Part shown: piece after piece, positions 54,472 to 63,774 of the stretch
Position numbering within the stretch: position 1 is the stretch's first letter
Layout of the letters: every line of letters begins with the position of its first letter
From: Flavobacteriaceae bacterium NBU2973
GTDB taxonomy: Bacteria; Bacteroidota; Bacteroidia; Flavobacteriales; Flavobacteriaceae
DNA length: 64,000 nt
Direction: 5' to 3'
Assembly: GCA_026162565.1 (NCBI GenBank)
Contig: JAOEIQ010000006.1
Coordinates: 1 to 64,000 of the forward strand
Translations under genes and position numbers: made by a program
The notes under the pieces: generated by a model
The model's input: only the letters and a program-made list of their open reading frames with translations
What the model was told of the DNA's origin: nothing
The model's database searches: none

Positions 54472-55227
54472 ATGAAACATTTACTTACAACATTTACCTG
54501 TCTAATATTTACAATACTTTTTACTAGCTGCTCAAATAATGACGACACAAACACAACTCCTCCAGAAGATGTAGCCGAAACAGTTACAGATGCTGATGGT
54601 AATGTTTATAATACCATAAAAATTGGTAATCAAACTTGGATGTTAGAGAATTTAAAAACTACTAAATTCAATGACGGCACACCAATTACTGAATACACCT
54701 TTGAAACTTTTGGCAATAATTGGGGAAGTTTAATCGATCAAATAGCGCTTTATCAGTGGGCAGATACCAGTGATTTAAATAATGTTGTAGATGAGGAGAT
54801 ACCATTCGATTTTTATGGTGCCATGTACAATCATTTTGCAATAGAATCAGGTAAGCTTGCTCCTGAAGGTTGGAGAATACCTTCTCTTCAAGATTTTATA
54901 GAATTAGAAAATTATTTAGCAAATAATGGAGAATCTGGTAATGAAGCTACTGCTTTAAAATCTATTACAGGATGGTTACCGTCAAGTGGAAATGGAACAA
55001 ACTCAATTGGCTTTAATGGCTTGCCTAATGGCTATATAAACGGATTAGGAGGCCCAACTTTAGGAAACGGAATTTGCTCATGGGCAACATCTACTGTTGA
55101 GAATGGTGAGATAAACTCATCCTTAAAAAGAAAATGGGTACAGTTATTCGATGAACCAACAATATTATACACAGATACTTCAATTACTTTAGGCGCAGCA
55201 ATTAGATGTATTAAAATAGAGGATTAA
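54472..55227 (+). CDS. FISUMP domain lipoprotein
   Basis: The 251-residue protein has a lipoprotein signal (LFTSC, cysteine 20) and the Fibrobacter succinogenes major paralogous domain: TDADGNVYNTIKIGNQTWML, then YNHFAIESGKLAPEGWRIPS, GFNGLPNGYING and a closing AAIRCIK. FISUMP lipoproteins are surface proteins of unknown function in Bacteroidota. It stands 65 bases after the preceding gene. Confidence 0.9.
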   Translation: MKHLLTTFTCLIFTILFTSCSNNDDTNTTPPEDVAETVTDADGNVYNTIKIGNQTWMLENLKTTKFNDGTPITEYTFETFGNNWGSLIDQIALYQWADTSDLNNVVDEEIPFDFYGAMYNHFAIESGKLAPEGWRIPSLQDFIELENYLANNGESGNEATALKSITGWLPSSGNGTNSIGFNGLPNGYINGLGGPTLGNGICSWATSTVENGEINSSLKRKWVQLFDEPTILYTDTSITLGAAIRCIKIED

Positions 55228-55232
55228 ATACT

Positions 55233-55313
55233 ATGTTAGATATGTATCTATTCATTTTAATAGAAGTAAGCTTAATTGGTGTTTACTTAAGATTTCTTGT
55301 TAAAAAGCAATGA
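55233..55313 (+). CDS. Possible 26-residue membrane peptide
   Basis: A short frame encodes MLDMYLFILIEVSLIGVYLR plus FLVKKQ. It begins five bases after the FISUMP stop and ends just before a terminator. The hydrophobic core with basic end looks like a one-helix peptide, but such short frames arise by chance in AT-rich DNA. Confidence 0.25.
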   Translation: MLDMYLFILIEVSLIGVYLRFLVKKQ

Positions 55314-55314
55314 G

Positions 55315-55345
55315 AAAAGCCTGAAGATTTACTTCAGGCTTTTTT
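55315..55345 (+). terminator. Terminator after the FISUMP gene
   Basis: AAAAGCCTGAAG pairs with CTTCAGGCTTTT as a perfect 12-bp stem with a five-base loop and T tail. Confidence 0.9.
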
Positions 55346-55406
55346 AATTTATTACAGATTGAGACATCTCCAAACGTTGACAGTTTGAATCCTACCAATA
55401 ACAGTA

Positions 55407-56387
55407 TTATTCTATATAACCCATTTGCTTCATCCAATCATCATTAAACATTTTGCCTACATAACGACTTCCATGGTCATGAAATAATACCACAACCACA
55501 TCATTTTTAGTAAAATGTTCTTTAAGTTGTAACAATCCTTTAATAGCTGCTCCAGCAGAATTACCTAAAAACATACCCTCTTGTTTGGCTAGTTCTTGTG
55601 TATAAACTGCGGCATCTTTATCTGTTACTTTTGTAAATCCATCAATAATTGAAAAATCAACATTTTTTGGTAGAATATCTTCACCAATACCTTCGGTTAC
55701 ATAAGGGTAAATTTCGTTTTCATCAAATATTCCTGTTTCATGGTATTTTTTAAAAACGCTACCATAGGTATCTATTCCCCAAACCTTAACATTTGGATTC
55801 TGTTCTTTTAAATATTTACCCACTCCAGAAATCGTTCCGCCAGTTCCTACTCCAACAATAAAATGCGTAATTTTTCCTTCGGTTTGTTTCCAAATTTCTG
55901 GTCCTGTACTCTCGTAATGTGCTTTGGCATTACTCGGATTATCATATTGATTTACATACCAAGAGTTTGGTGTTTCGTCTCCTAAACGTTTAGAGACCGA
56001 ATAATAACTTCTGGGATCATCCGGCTCTACATCTGTTGGACAAACAACAACCTCTGCTCCTACTGCACGAAGAATATCCATTTTTTCTTTGGATTGTTTA
56101 TCAGAAATAACAAAAATACATTTGTACCCTTTTACAATTGCTGCTAAAGCCAATCCCATTCCTGTATTTCCAGAGGTACCTTCTATGATTGTTCCTCCTG
56201 GTTTTAAACGTCCATCAGCTTCCGCATCTTCAATCATTTTTAAAGCCATTCTGTCCTTTACAGAATTTCCAGGATTGAATGTTTCGTATTTAGCTAATAC
56301 CAAACATGGTAAATCTTTAGTAATTTTATTAATCTTTACTAAAGGCGTATTGCCAATAGTTCCTAATATATTTTCTGCGTAATCCAT
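55407..56387 (-). CDS. Cysteine synthase-like PLP enzyme (CBS/CysM type)
   Basis: The 326-residue protein has the PLP lysine K44 in NPGNSVKDRMA, the substrate loop TSGNTG (71-76) and GTGGTISGVGKYL for phosphate binding. ESTGPEIW and a WKQTEG region, with the insertion CPTDVEPDDPRSYYS, resemble the catalytic core of cystathionine beta-synthase more than CysK; the regulatory CBS domains are absent. It makes cysteine from O-acetylserine or condenses serine with homocysteine. Confidence 0.88.
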   Translation of the reverse strand: MDYAENILGTIGNTPLVKINKITKDLPCLVLAKYETFNPGNSVKDRMALKMIEDAEADGRLKPGGTIIEGTSGNTGMGLALAAIVKGYKCIFVISDKQSKEKMDILRAVGAEVVVCPTDVEPDDPRSYYSVSKRLGDETPNSWYVNQYDNPSNAKAHYESTGPEIWKQTEGKITHFIVGVGTGGTISGVGKYLKEQNPNVKVWGIDTYGSVFKKYHETGIFDENEIYPYVTEGIGEDILPKNVDFSIIDGFTKVTDKDAAVYTQELAKQEGMFLGNSAGAAIKGLLQLKEHFTKNDVVVVLFHDHGSRYVGKMFNDDWMKQMGYIE

Positions 56388-56446
56388 AGTGTAAATTTGC
56401 GCTGCAAATTTAAGTTAAAAGTTATAAGTTATGAGTTTAAGTTGTG

Positions 56447-56530
56447 GTTTTTTTGCGTTAAGGATTGTAGCGACATCCTTTTGCTTGCAAAAGATACAGC
56501 GAAAAGCCTGACCCAGTCTTTTAAGACTTG
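56447..56530. repeat. Dispersed-type intergenic element
   Basis: This stretch lies between two minus-strand genes in a 162-base gap. It is less AT-rich than the surrounding gap and contains TTGCTTGCAAAAG and a hairpin around 56513-56531 (CCAGTCTT with AAGACTTGG, one bulge). Similar sequences with GATACAGCGAAAAGCCTGA recur between genes in Flavobacteriaceae, from memory. Confidence 0.4.
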
Positions 56531-56549
56531 GTAACGCCCAAATTATTAT

Positions 56550-57785
56550 TTACTGAAACTTAATGGTTTTAACTGGCGTAATTTTAGTAATGATATACGA
56601 TGGCACTAATAGCATAACCAAACACAGAATGAAGGTTCCTATATTTAGTAGTAAAATAAATGGTAAATCTATATATACAGGAACTGACGTTACATGATAG
56701 ACATCTGGATTAAGTGGAAATAATGCAAAATATTTTTGAATAAGTAATAAGCTAAAACCTATAATATTTCCCCAAAATAAACCCACAACAATCAAGTATG
56801 CTGCATTGTACAAAAAGACTTTTCGAATGCTCCAGTTATCGCTTCCTAATGCTTTTAAAATTCCAACCATTTGCATACGCTCTAAAATCAAGACTAATAA
56901 AGCTGTTATCATATTTATACCTGCAACAAGTATCATGATACCTATAATACCATAAATATTTTTATCGAAAATAGAAATCCATTCGAAAACATATTGATAC
57001 TGATCTTTAATAGTAAGTGTATTTAGGTTTGAAGGAATTTCTTGATAAATCTCTATGGATTTCGATTGAAGCTGATTAAAATCGTCTAGAAAAACTTCAA
57101 AGTTTCCTACCTGATTTCTCTCCCATTTATTAATACGTTGAACATGTTTTAAATCACCAATCATGTAAGTTTTATCCAACTCCTGAAAGCCCGAATTGAA
57201 AATACCAACAATGTTGCATTTTAAAATTCTAGGTGCCTTTTCTAAATCGTTTTCTGCAAAATAAATTTGAAAACTATCTCCTGAACTAAACCCTAATCTA
57301 TCTGCAGTAAACTTGGAAATTAACACCTCATTACTGTAAGTATCTTTATAATTTGGTAACGTTCCTTCAACTAAAAAGTCTTTTAAATAGCTCCAATTAT
57401 AATCACTCCCAACACCTTTAAAAACAATACCTTCAAAATCGGTTTCGGTTCTAATAACACCAAATTTTGTAGCAACAGCTTGAATGTGTTTAACACCATT
57501 AACAGTAGTAAATTTTGGATAAAAATCTTGCTCTGAAGATACTGGAGTTATTGATTCTTTAGACTCATTACTATCGAAATGAGAAATGGTAACATGACCA
57601 TTAAAAGCAACCGTTTTTTCACGTATCTTTTTTTGAAGACCAGTGCCTGTAGCAGCAGCAATCATCATCACAATCATACCAATAGCAATTGCAGCAATAC
57701 CAATTTTTATTATTGGAGCTGAAACACTACTTTTATACGATTTACTACCAATTATACGTTTGGCTATAAAATATTCGAAATTCAA
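56550..57785 (-). CDS. ABC transporter permease, LolC/LolE-FtsX type
   Basis: The 411-residue protein has an N-terminal membrane helix (about 23-48), a large periplasmic MacB-like domain (50-265) and three C-terminal helices (about 275-300, 325-350, 378-405) with ERMQMVGILKALGSDNWSIRKVF, the cytoplasmic coupling region. This is the LolC/LolE plan for lipoprotein release from the inner membrane. No ATPase gene is next to it. Its start lies nine bases from the divergent DUF1343 gene, so the control regions overlap. Confidence 0.9.
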   Translation of the reverse strand: MNFEYFIAKRIIGSKSYKSSVSAPIIKIGIAAIAIGMIVMMIAAATGTGLQKKIREKTVAFNGHVTISHFDSNESKESITPVSSEQDFYPKFTTVNGVKHIQAVATKFGVIRTETDFEGIVFKGVGSDYNWSYLKDFLVEGTLPNYKDTYSNEVLISKFTADRLGFSSGDSFQIYFAENDLEKAPRILKCNIVGIFNSGFQELDKTYMIGDLKHVQRINKWERNQVGNFEVFLDDFNQLQSKSIEIYQEIPSNLNTLTIKDQYQYVFEWISIFDKNIYGIIGIMILVAGINMITALLVLILERMQMVGILKALGSDNWSIRKVFLYNAAYLIVVGLFWGNIIGFSLLLIQKYFALFPLNPDVYHVTSVPVYIDLPFILLLNIGTFILCLVMLLVPSYIITKITPVKTIKFQ

Positions 57786-57793
57786 GGAATTCT

Positions 57794-59065
57794 ATGCGTT
57801 TTAATCTTTTCAAAAATACAGTTTTATTATTGGTTTTTACAATCTGTTCTTGTGGATCGCAAACAAAAACAGAAATGGTTTCTAATACTACTATATCGCA
57901 ACAAGAGCCAGAAAATAAAAAACTAGTTATCGCTGCAAATAGAACAGATGCTTATTTACCATTATTACAAGGAAAACGCGTTGGTATTGTTGCTAATCAA
58001 ACAAGTGTAATTTTTAAAAATGAGATTGCCACGTCTCTAGACGTTAACAGCCTTGATCCTCACAATGACAACTATAGCCATCTTGTTGATTCTCTAATTT
58101 CTTTAAAAATAAATGTTGTAAAAGTATTTGCTCCAGAGCATGGTTTTAGAGGTAAAGCTGATGCTGGAGAATTGGTTAGTGATGGTGTGGATGTAAGAAC
58201 AGGATTGCCTATTATCTCTTTGCATGGAAAGAATAAAAAACCGACTCAAGAACAGTTAGCAGATCTAGACATCCTAATTTTCGACATTCAGGATGTTGGC
58301 GTACGATTTTACACTTACATTTCTACTTTGCATTATGTTATGGAAGCCTGTGCTGAAGAAACTATTCCTTTAATTATTTTAGACAGACCAAATCCTAACG
58401 GACACTATGTGGATGGACCAACTTTAGAAATAGAGCATCAAAGTTTTCTGGGTATGCATCCAATACCATTAGTTCATGGCATGACCATTGGCGAATATGC
58501 AAAAATGATAAATGGTGAAAAATGGCTAAAAAATGGGTTGCAATGTGATATTACCATTATTCCTATAAAAAATTATGCACATCAAACACCTTATAGTTTA
58601 CCAATTAGACCTTCGCCTAATTTACCAAACGACCAAGCTATAAAATTGTATCCAAGTCTTGGTTTATTTGAAGGCACTAACATAAATGCTGGCCGTGGTA
58701 CAGAGTTTCAGTTTCAAAGGTATGGAGCACCATTTCTTAATCCTGAAACAATGAACCTTACCTATACTCCAGAACCTAATTTTGGAGCCAAATACCCAAA
58801 ACATAAAGGAAAATTGTGTTATGGCGAAGATTTACGTTCTGAAAAAATACATGGTATGACTTTAGAGTGGATTATTAAAGCCTATGAAAACGCAACCGAT
58901 AAATCCTTGTTTTTTATTACTGATGGCTTCACAAAACATGCTGGAACTAAAAACTTACAGAAACAGATTGAAGAAGGTTATACCTACAAAAAAATTAAAG
59001 CTACTTGGCTTAAAGATTTAGAAGCTTTTAAAAAGACCAGAAGTCAATACTTAATCTACGACTAA
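57794..59065 (+). CDS. DUF1343 lipoprotein, NamZ-like exo-beta-N-acetylmuramidase
   Basis: The 423-residue protein has a lipoprotein signal (ICSC, cysteine 20) and the DUF1343 hallmarks: LLQGKRVGIVANQTSV, FAPEHGFRG, LDILIFDIQDVGVRFYTYIS, DRPNPNGHYVDGP and EGTNINAGRGTEFQFQ. NamZ enzymes of this family release MurNAc from peptidoglycan ends. The lipid anchor suggests a periplasmic recycling role. Confidence 0.92.
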   Translation: MRFNLFKNTVLLLVFTICSCGSQTKTEMVSNTTISQQEPENKKLVIAANRTDAYLPLLQGKRVGIVANQTSVIFKNEIATSLDVNSLDPHNDNYSHLVDSLISLKINVVKVFAPEHGFRGKADAGELVSDGVDVRTGLPIISLHGKNKKPTQEQLADLDILIFDIQDVGVRFYTYISTLHYVMEACAEETIPLIILDRPNPNGHYVDGPTLEIEHQSFLGMHPIPLVHGMTIGEYAKMINGEKWLKNGLQCDITIIPIKNYAHQTPYSLPIRPSPNLPNDQAIKLYPSLGLFEGTNINAGRGTEFQFQRYGAPFLNPETMNLTYTPEPNFGAKYPKHKGKLCYGEDLRSEKIHGMTLEWIIKAYENATDKSLFFITDGFTKHAGTKNLQKQIEEGYTYKKIKATWLKDLEAFKKTRSQYLIYD

Positions 59066-59067
59066 AT

Positions 59068-59463
59068 TTAATCTTTATTAGAAGTTACCACTTTAGTCCC
59101 TTCTGTTTTTGGTAAGATATAGTCTCGTAAAACTCTAATTACAAACACAATTTTTTTACGATTCTGTTCTACCACAAATACATGCTTACCTTTTGTTAAA
59201 TTTACCAAAGGCACGTTATAATTGTCCGCAAAAATAATTGTATCTATTTCGCGCTTAATATCTTTATTTATAGAATACACACGATCTATCCGAAAATCGC
59301 TTTTTAATAACAAAGTATCTTTACTTGTGTTAAGCTCGTGATGCAAATTTTTAACAGCAATATTTCTGTTTTTCTCTAAAACAGCATAAGGATTTTGTGC
59401 GTAAATTTTTTGGAAGAAGCTCCCAGAACAAATTACTAGAAGTAAAATGAGGTATCGTTTCAA
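59068..59463 (-). CDS. Small exported protein of unknown function
   Basis: The 131-residue protein has a signal peptide (1-22) and a mostly beta region with repeated isoleucine and valine (VYSINKDIKREIDTIIFADN, then KGKHVFVVEQNRKKIVFVIR). I recognise no family. The stop is two bases from that of the convergent DUF1343 gene. A dyad lies about 115 bases upstream of its start. Confidence 0.7.
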   Translation of the reverse strand: MKRYLILLLVICSGSFFQKIYAQNPYAVLEKNRNIAVKNLHHELNTSKDTLLLKSDFRIDRVYSINKDIKREIDTIIFADNYNVPLVNLTKGKHVFVVEQNRKKIVFVIRVLRDYILPKTEGTKVVTSNKD

Positions 59464-59578
59464 AATTAAAATGTTATTGTATTCTACAAAATTGTTGAAT
59501 GTAACAACAATTAAAATCTATAAACCCTCAAGCTAAATCTACATAGTTTTAAATTTTGATGACAAAAAAATCCCACAA

Positions 59579-59598
59579 ACTACCTAAAAATGGGTAGT
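59579..59598. promoter_or_regulatory. Dyad ACTACC-N8-GGTAGT
   Basis: ACTACC (59579-59584) mirrors GGTAGT (59593-59598) around an A-rich centre. It lies between the GDPD stop and the start of the 59068 gene, where an operator could act on the latter. No factor is assigned. Confidence 0.35.
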
Positions 59599-59610
59599 AA
59601 CTGCTTAAGT

Positions 59611-60495
59611 CTACTTTAAAAGTTCTAAAAGTCTGTCTGGATAATCGGTTATAATACCATCAACCTTATAGTTGATTAATAGCTGCATGTCTTCAATTGT
59701 GTTTACTGTCCATGGAATAATTTTATAGCCATTTTCTTGATAATTCTGAATACTTTTTTGAGACAACAATTTAAAATACGGACTAATAATTTCTGGTTTA
59801 TAACTTAATTGAGAGAGCTTGGTGTTTATGTCTTCATCTTCTTCAACTAATAAAGCTACTTCAATATTATTATTCTGTTTTTTTATTTCTTCAAGAATTC
59901 GCAAATCAAAGGATTGTAAATTTGTTTTACTTAAAACATCATGTTTTTTTAATAGCATAATTACAAGACTTACAAATTCTCTCGGTTCTGGTGTAAAAAT
60001 AGTATCGTATTCTGGTTTGGCTTTTAACTCGATATTATATTTAATGTGTTTATTCTTTTTTTCAGCACTAACAATCACGTCGCTCAATAACGGTTTGTGA
60101 GTGGCAAGTTTTTGTTGATTAGGATAGTTTGGATGATACTTGGTTCCACAGTCAAAGGTTTTAATGTATTCAAAAGACATTTTATACAAATTAAATTGCT
60201 TTTCCTCTTCTTTTGAAATCTCATCACCTGAAGGTTTTAAACAGATTACTGAATTCATATATGGTTCATGAGAAACCACAATTTCATTGTATTTAGTAAT
60301 TGCTACATCCATTTCAAGAGTGTGCACTCCCAATTCAATAGCTTTCTTAAACGCTTCAATAGTATTTTCAGGTAATAAACCACGACAACCTCGATGACCT
60401 TGCACATCTATTAATTTATTGGTGTTTTCACAACTCATTACTACAAAAAAAGAAAGAATTAGAAACTTAAATCGAGGCTTAAAACAATATCGCAT
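59611..60495 (-). CDS. Glycerophosphodiester phosphodiesterase lipoprotein
   Basis: The 294-residue protein has a lipoprotein signal (VMSC, cysteine 22) and the GDPD catalytic set: H34-R35 in GHRG, E61 and D63 in LEMDV, H76 in VSHEP. A C-terminal TIM-barrel end carries WTVNTIEDMQ and DGIITDYPDR. It splits glycerophosphodiesters into glycerol-3-phosphate and an alcohol, in the periplasm. It begins five bases after the sterol desaturase gene. Confidence 0.93.
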   Translation of the reverse strand: MRYCFKPRFKFLILSFFVVMSCENTNKLIDVQGHRGCRGLLPENTIEAFKKAIELGVHTLEMDVAITKYNEIVVSHEPYMNSVICLKPSGDEISKEEEKQFNLYKMSFEYIKTFDCGTKYHPNYPNQQKLATHKPLLSDVIVSAEKKNKHIKYNIELKAKPEYDTIFTPEPREFVSLVIMLLKKHDVLSKTNLQSFDLRILEEIKKQNNNIEVALLVEEDEDINTKLSQLSYKPEIISPYFKLLSQKSIQNYQENGYKIIPWTVNTIEDMQLLINYKVDGIITDYPDRLLELLK

Positions 60496-60500
60496 GATTT

Positions 60501-61334
60501 TTAATCAGGCTTTATAGTTGGCTTTTGGTATTTTTGAAACGGTTGTTTTAATAGCTCTTTAATACTGCTGTTTTTTGCTTCATCTGGAAATACGTCTACA
60601 CCATAAATTAATTCATCGCGATCAAACTCCATATATGTACCAAGAAGTCTATCCCAAATAGAAAAAATATTACCATAGTTAGAATCTGTATAAGGCAGTA
60701 CATAATGATGATGCACTTTATGCATATCTGGTGACACTAAAACATAACTTAAAGCTTTATCTAGCTTTTTAGGTAACCTAATATTAGCATGTGTAAATTG
60801 AGTAGCAACTAATGACATAGATTGGTACAACATCACAATAGCTATTGGAGCTCCAATAATAAACACACCAGCTAAAGTAAAGGTAAATCGAATCATACTC
60901 TCAAGAGGATGATGTCTGTTAGCCGTTGTTGTATCAACTTTATGATCGCTATGATGCACAAGATGTACCATCCACAAAGGTTTTACTTTATGTTCCACAT
61001 AGTGTGCTAAATATGCTCCAATAAAATCCATAAGTAATATTCCAACAACAACATATAACCATAATGGCATATTTGGTATCCAATTTATGATTCCAAAATC
61101 GTTAGCTACAACCCAATATGAAGTTTTTAATAGCAAAAACGCTAAAGCAAAATTTACGATGATAGTTGTTAGCGTAAAAAACAAATTTGGTAGAGCATGT
61201 TTCCATTTGTTGTATTTAAAATTGAATAAAGGAATTCCGCCTTCTATTAACCAAAAAAGTGTTAATCCACCGACTAAAATTAAACTTCTGTGTGATGATG
61301 GAATGGTTTCGAAATAGTTAAGTAATGCTTCCAA
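60501..61334 (-). CDS. Sterol desaturase/fatty acid hydroxylase family protein
   Basis: The 277-residue membrane protein has the di-iron histidine boxes: H111-x3-H115, H124-x2-H127-H128, H131, H141-H142 and H205-x2-H208-H209-H210. Helices lie near 18-35, 52-75, 90-112 and 150-172. The enzyme would hydroxylate or desaturate a lipid. The substrate is unknown, perhaps carotenoid or fatty acid. It starts five bases after the previous gene in the operon. Confidence 0.9.
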   Translation of the reverse strand: MEALLNYFETIPSSHRSLILVGGLTLFWLIEGGIPLFNFKYNKWKHALPNLFFTLTTIIVNFALAFLLLKTSYWVVANDFGIINWIPNMPLWLYVVVGILLMDFIGAYLAHYVEHKVKPLWMVHLVHHSDHKVDTTTANRHHPLESMIRFTFTLAGVFIIGAPIAIVMLYQSMSLVATQFTHANIRLPKKLDKALSYVLVSPDMHKVHHHYVLPYTDSNYGNIFSIWDRLLGTYMEFDRDELIYGVDVFPDEAKNSSIKELLKQPFQKYQKPTIKPD

Positions 61335-61339
61335 TAGTA

Positions 61340-62233
61340 TTAGTTATTATTCTTTAAAATAAACTCTGCTTTTTTAAGATCTGAAGACGATATAGCATCT
61401 TTTAAAAGGTTAGCACTATCGTCATCCTCATTGGTTTTAAAGATAATATATTTTAAGGAATTATATAAAGATGTATTAAAGTCTGCTAACGCATTCTTTT
61501 CTAGTTTTTTTAATAAACGATTTGCCTTCCGAGGTTTGTTTAAAACCAAATCCATTTTTATAGCTGTTAAATCTAAACGTTGTATATAGGCTTCTGGATT
61601 ATCTGCAGTTTCGGGAATCAATAAAGCTCTAGCATCATCTAAATAAATGGTACCTAATTTTATAACTTCTGGTCTAATTAATTTATCTGTTAAAATTGCA
61701 AAGTCACTATATTTTGTAGCTAAATTAAAGGCCGTTGTAAAATTTCTTTGTTTAGCGTAATTCACCAAATCTTGTTTTAAAAACGACGTGTTTAAAGCAT
61801 ATTTTTTTATTAACATATTTAAATTATCGTAACCATTATAATTGGGTTTTGTATTTAAAATATTGCCATTATAGTCCATAATTTTAATACTCTCATCATT
61901 GAGTTTATCTTTATAACTTAAACTCCTGTTTTTAGCTTTACTGATAAATGTGTCATACTGATCTTCAGGAAGTTTTACTGGCACAAAGTGCTCCCAAATT
62001 AATGCATCAAGTGAATCATCTACAGATAAATCGATAAAACGCCCTTTACCTTTTTCGTCTGTAAAAGCTAAAGGGTAAGCATCGTTTAAAGAGTCTTCCC
62101 AAATAACAAATAACAGTCTATTTTTAATTTTAGCAAAGCTTGTAGCAACTTCAAAAGAGGTAAACCATTCTTGTGAATACGAGGTATTTAAAGTAGATAA
62201 TAGTATTGCAGAGATAAGGACAAATTTCTTCAT
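61340..62233 (-). CDS. Exported thioredoxin-like-fold protein of unknown function
   Basis: The 297-residue protein has a signal peptide (1-20). EWFTSFEVATSFAKIKNRLL and FVIWEDS resemble the start of thioredoxin-like domains of bacterial DUF255/SoxW type, but no CxxC is present. The C-terminal half is helical, with TPR-like spacing (LIPETADNPEAYIQRLDLT, ANRLLKKLEKNALAD). It sits within the YkgJ-desaturase-GDPD operon. Confidence 0.6.
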   Translation of the reverse strand: MKKFVLISAILLSTLNTSYSQEWFTSFEVATSFAKIKNRLLFVIWEDSLNDAYPLAFTDEKGKGRFIDLSVDDSLDALIWEHFVPVKLPEDQYDTFISKAKNRSLSYKDKLNDESIKIMDYNGNILNTKPNYNGYDNLNMLIKKYALNTSFLKQDLVNYAKQRNFTTAFNLATKYSDFAILTDKLIRPEVIKLGTIYLDDARALLIPETADNPEAYIQRLDLTAIKMDLVLNKPRKANRLLKKLEKNALADFNTSLYNSLKYIIFKTNEDDDSANLLKDAISSSDLKKAEFILKNNN

Positions 62234-62234
62234 A

Positions 62235-62732
62235 TCAACCTTTTTGAATTCTTTTTTTCATGTCTTCAACAATATTAAAAGCAGCTGGACAAATAGCAAC
62301 ATTTTTAAGCGTTAAGTTAGATATCTGCTGAAACTTTTTGCGGTCAGTATGCGGAAACTCACGACACGCTTTTGGTCTAACCTCATAAATACTGCAATAA
62401 TTATCTGCGCCTAAAAATGTACAAGGTACACTCTGCAATACATAATCGTTGTCTTCATCTTGCCTCAAAAATTGTTCCGTAAATTGTTGTGCTTTCATCT
62501 TAAAATGTTTGGCTATGCGATCGATATCTTTATGAGTAAATAAAGGCCCTGTAGTTTTACAACAGTTGGCGCATTCTAAACAATCTGTACGCTCAAATTC
62601 TTGCTCATGCAGTTCTTGCATTAAATAATCTAACTGCTTTGGTGGTTTCTTTTTAAGCTTGGCAAAAAAGGCCTTGTTTTCTTTATGCTTGTCTTTAGCA
62701 AACTTCGGTAGCTTATTGATTTGGTCCTGCAT
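62235..62732 (-). CDS. YkgJ family cysteine-cluster protein
   Basis: The 165-residue protein has the CxxCxxCC cluster (DCLECANCCKTTG), FTHKDIDRIAKHF, CTFLGADNYCSIYEVRP and KACREFPH, the classic YkgJ pattern of about eight cysteines that binds a zinc or iron-sulfur site. The function is not defined. It is the first gene of the four-gene operon down to GDPD, with spacings of one to five bases. Confidence 0.93.
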   Translation of the reverse strand: MQDQINKLPKFAKDKHKENKAFFAKLKKKPPKQLDYLMQELHEQEFERTDCLECANCCKTTGPLFTHKDIDRIAKHFKMKAQQFTEQFLRQDEDNDYVLQSVPCTFLGADNYCSIYEVRPKACREFPHTDRKKFQQISNLTLKNVAICPAAFNIVEDMKKRIQKG

Positions 62733-62880
62733 ACTGTAAAAATACTAAAGTTATTATCACATTATCAAAAAAGGTTTAAGGTAGTTCTACAGTATTTTGT
62801 AACATTTCGCTATCTTGATACACAAATAAATAACCAACCTCAACTATCCATCAACCTAATTTACTTTCCAACCAAAGTAA

Positions 62881-63615
62881 ATGATTAAGTTTTTTAGGCT
62901 AATACGTCAATCTCTTCTTTCTGAAAACAAATTTTCGAAATACTTGCTCTATGCCTTTGGCGAGATTATACTTGTTGTGATTGGGATTTTGATTGCTCTA
63001 AAGATTAATAACTGGAATGAAAATAGAAAAAGCAAACAATTTGAAACTAAAATATTAAAAGAAATTAAAGCTTCTATCCAACTAGATTTAGAGCGAAATA
63101 AAGCAATTCTTGAGAAAAGAATTTTATCAAAAAAAAAGGCTCTAGAAGACTTAATTAAAAATATGCATAGTAGCCAAAAAGTGCATGACAGTATTTTAAA
63201 TAAAAATTTTGCTAATGCAAGCAGAGGTATAGTATTAACCTATGATAAAGGTGCATACGAATCTTTAAAAGCTATTGGTTTAGATAAAATTTCTCATGAT
63301 TCTTTAAGAAATAGGTTAATCCGTTTTTATGAAAATAGGTTGCCACGTGGTAGAGAGCTTCTAAAACAAGATGATGAAATTTACACTCAAAGAACTAGAT
63401 TACGAAGAAAACTTTTAAAAAGCTCTTATGTAAATGGAAAAAAGTCTTGGTATATCCAAACTGTTTTAAATACCGAAAATTTAAAAACTAATGAAGATTT
63501 ATTACACTTGTTAGATATAGAAGGAGATATTTATTGGGATAATAAAAGAGTAATTGAGCCTATTATACAAGAAGCAGAAGGCATTATTAACGTTATTGAT
63601 TCAATTCTTAAATGA
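62881..63615 (+). CDS. DUF6090 family membrane-anchored protein
   Basis: The 244-residue protein starts MIKFFRLIRQSLLSENKFSK and has the membrane signature GEIILVVIGILIALKINNWN, then a helical soluble domain of about 195 residues. It resembles the protein at 318-1061 in plan. Two bases... one base after its stop begins the remnant of another copy (63617), and a third copy starts at 63775, so this is a tandem family cluster. Confidence 0.87.
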   Translation: MIKFFRLIRQSLLSENKFSKYLLYAFGEIILVVIGILIALKINNWNENRKSKQFETKILKEIKASIQLDLERNKAILEKRILSKKKALEDLIKNMHSSQKVHDSILNKNFANASRGIVLTYDKGAYESLKAIGLDKISHDSLRNRLIRFYENRLPRGRELLKQDDEIYTQRTRLRRKLLKSSYVNGKKSWYIQTVLNTENLKTNEDLLHLLDIEGDIYWDNKRVIEPIIQEAEGIINVIDSILK

Positions 63616-63616
63616 T

Positions 63617-63669
63617 ATGCTAAAATTCTTCCGTTATATTCGTCAATCACTCATAAACCAAAACAAAAG
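63617..63669 (+). pseudogene. DUF6090 gene remnant (first 17 codons)
   Basis: The frame starts MLKFFRYIRQSLINQNK, equivalent to the start of the complete gene at 63775 (MIKFFRHIRRSLINQNK), and then breaks into an inserted palindromic repeat at 63674-63770. Nothing of the membrane helix or the rest of the domain follows. The continued frame through the repeat (to 63778) is not protein-like. It is read as a truncated copy. Confidence 0.75.
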
Positions 63670-63673
63670 GTTT

Positions 63674-63770
63674 TGTCATTCCGCACGGAGGTTGAGGCTC
63701 TCGAAACCTGATGCGGAATCTAAAATGAAGTTCCATTTAAAAATGGATTCCTGCCTGCGCAGGAATGACA
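63674..63770. repeat. 97-bp bipartite palindromic repeat element
   Basis: The ends are inverted: TGTCATTCC (63674-63682) and GGAATGACA (63762-63770). Inside are two hairpins, ATTCCGCA/TGCGGAAT (63678-63719) and ATTCCTGC/GCAGGAAT (63747-63766). It is GC-rich relative to neighbours and resembles dispersed TGTCATTCC elements of Flavobacteriaceae. Confidence 0.75.
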
Positions 63771-63774
63771 GACT

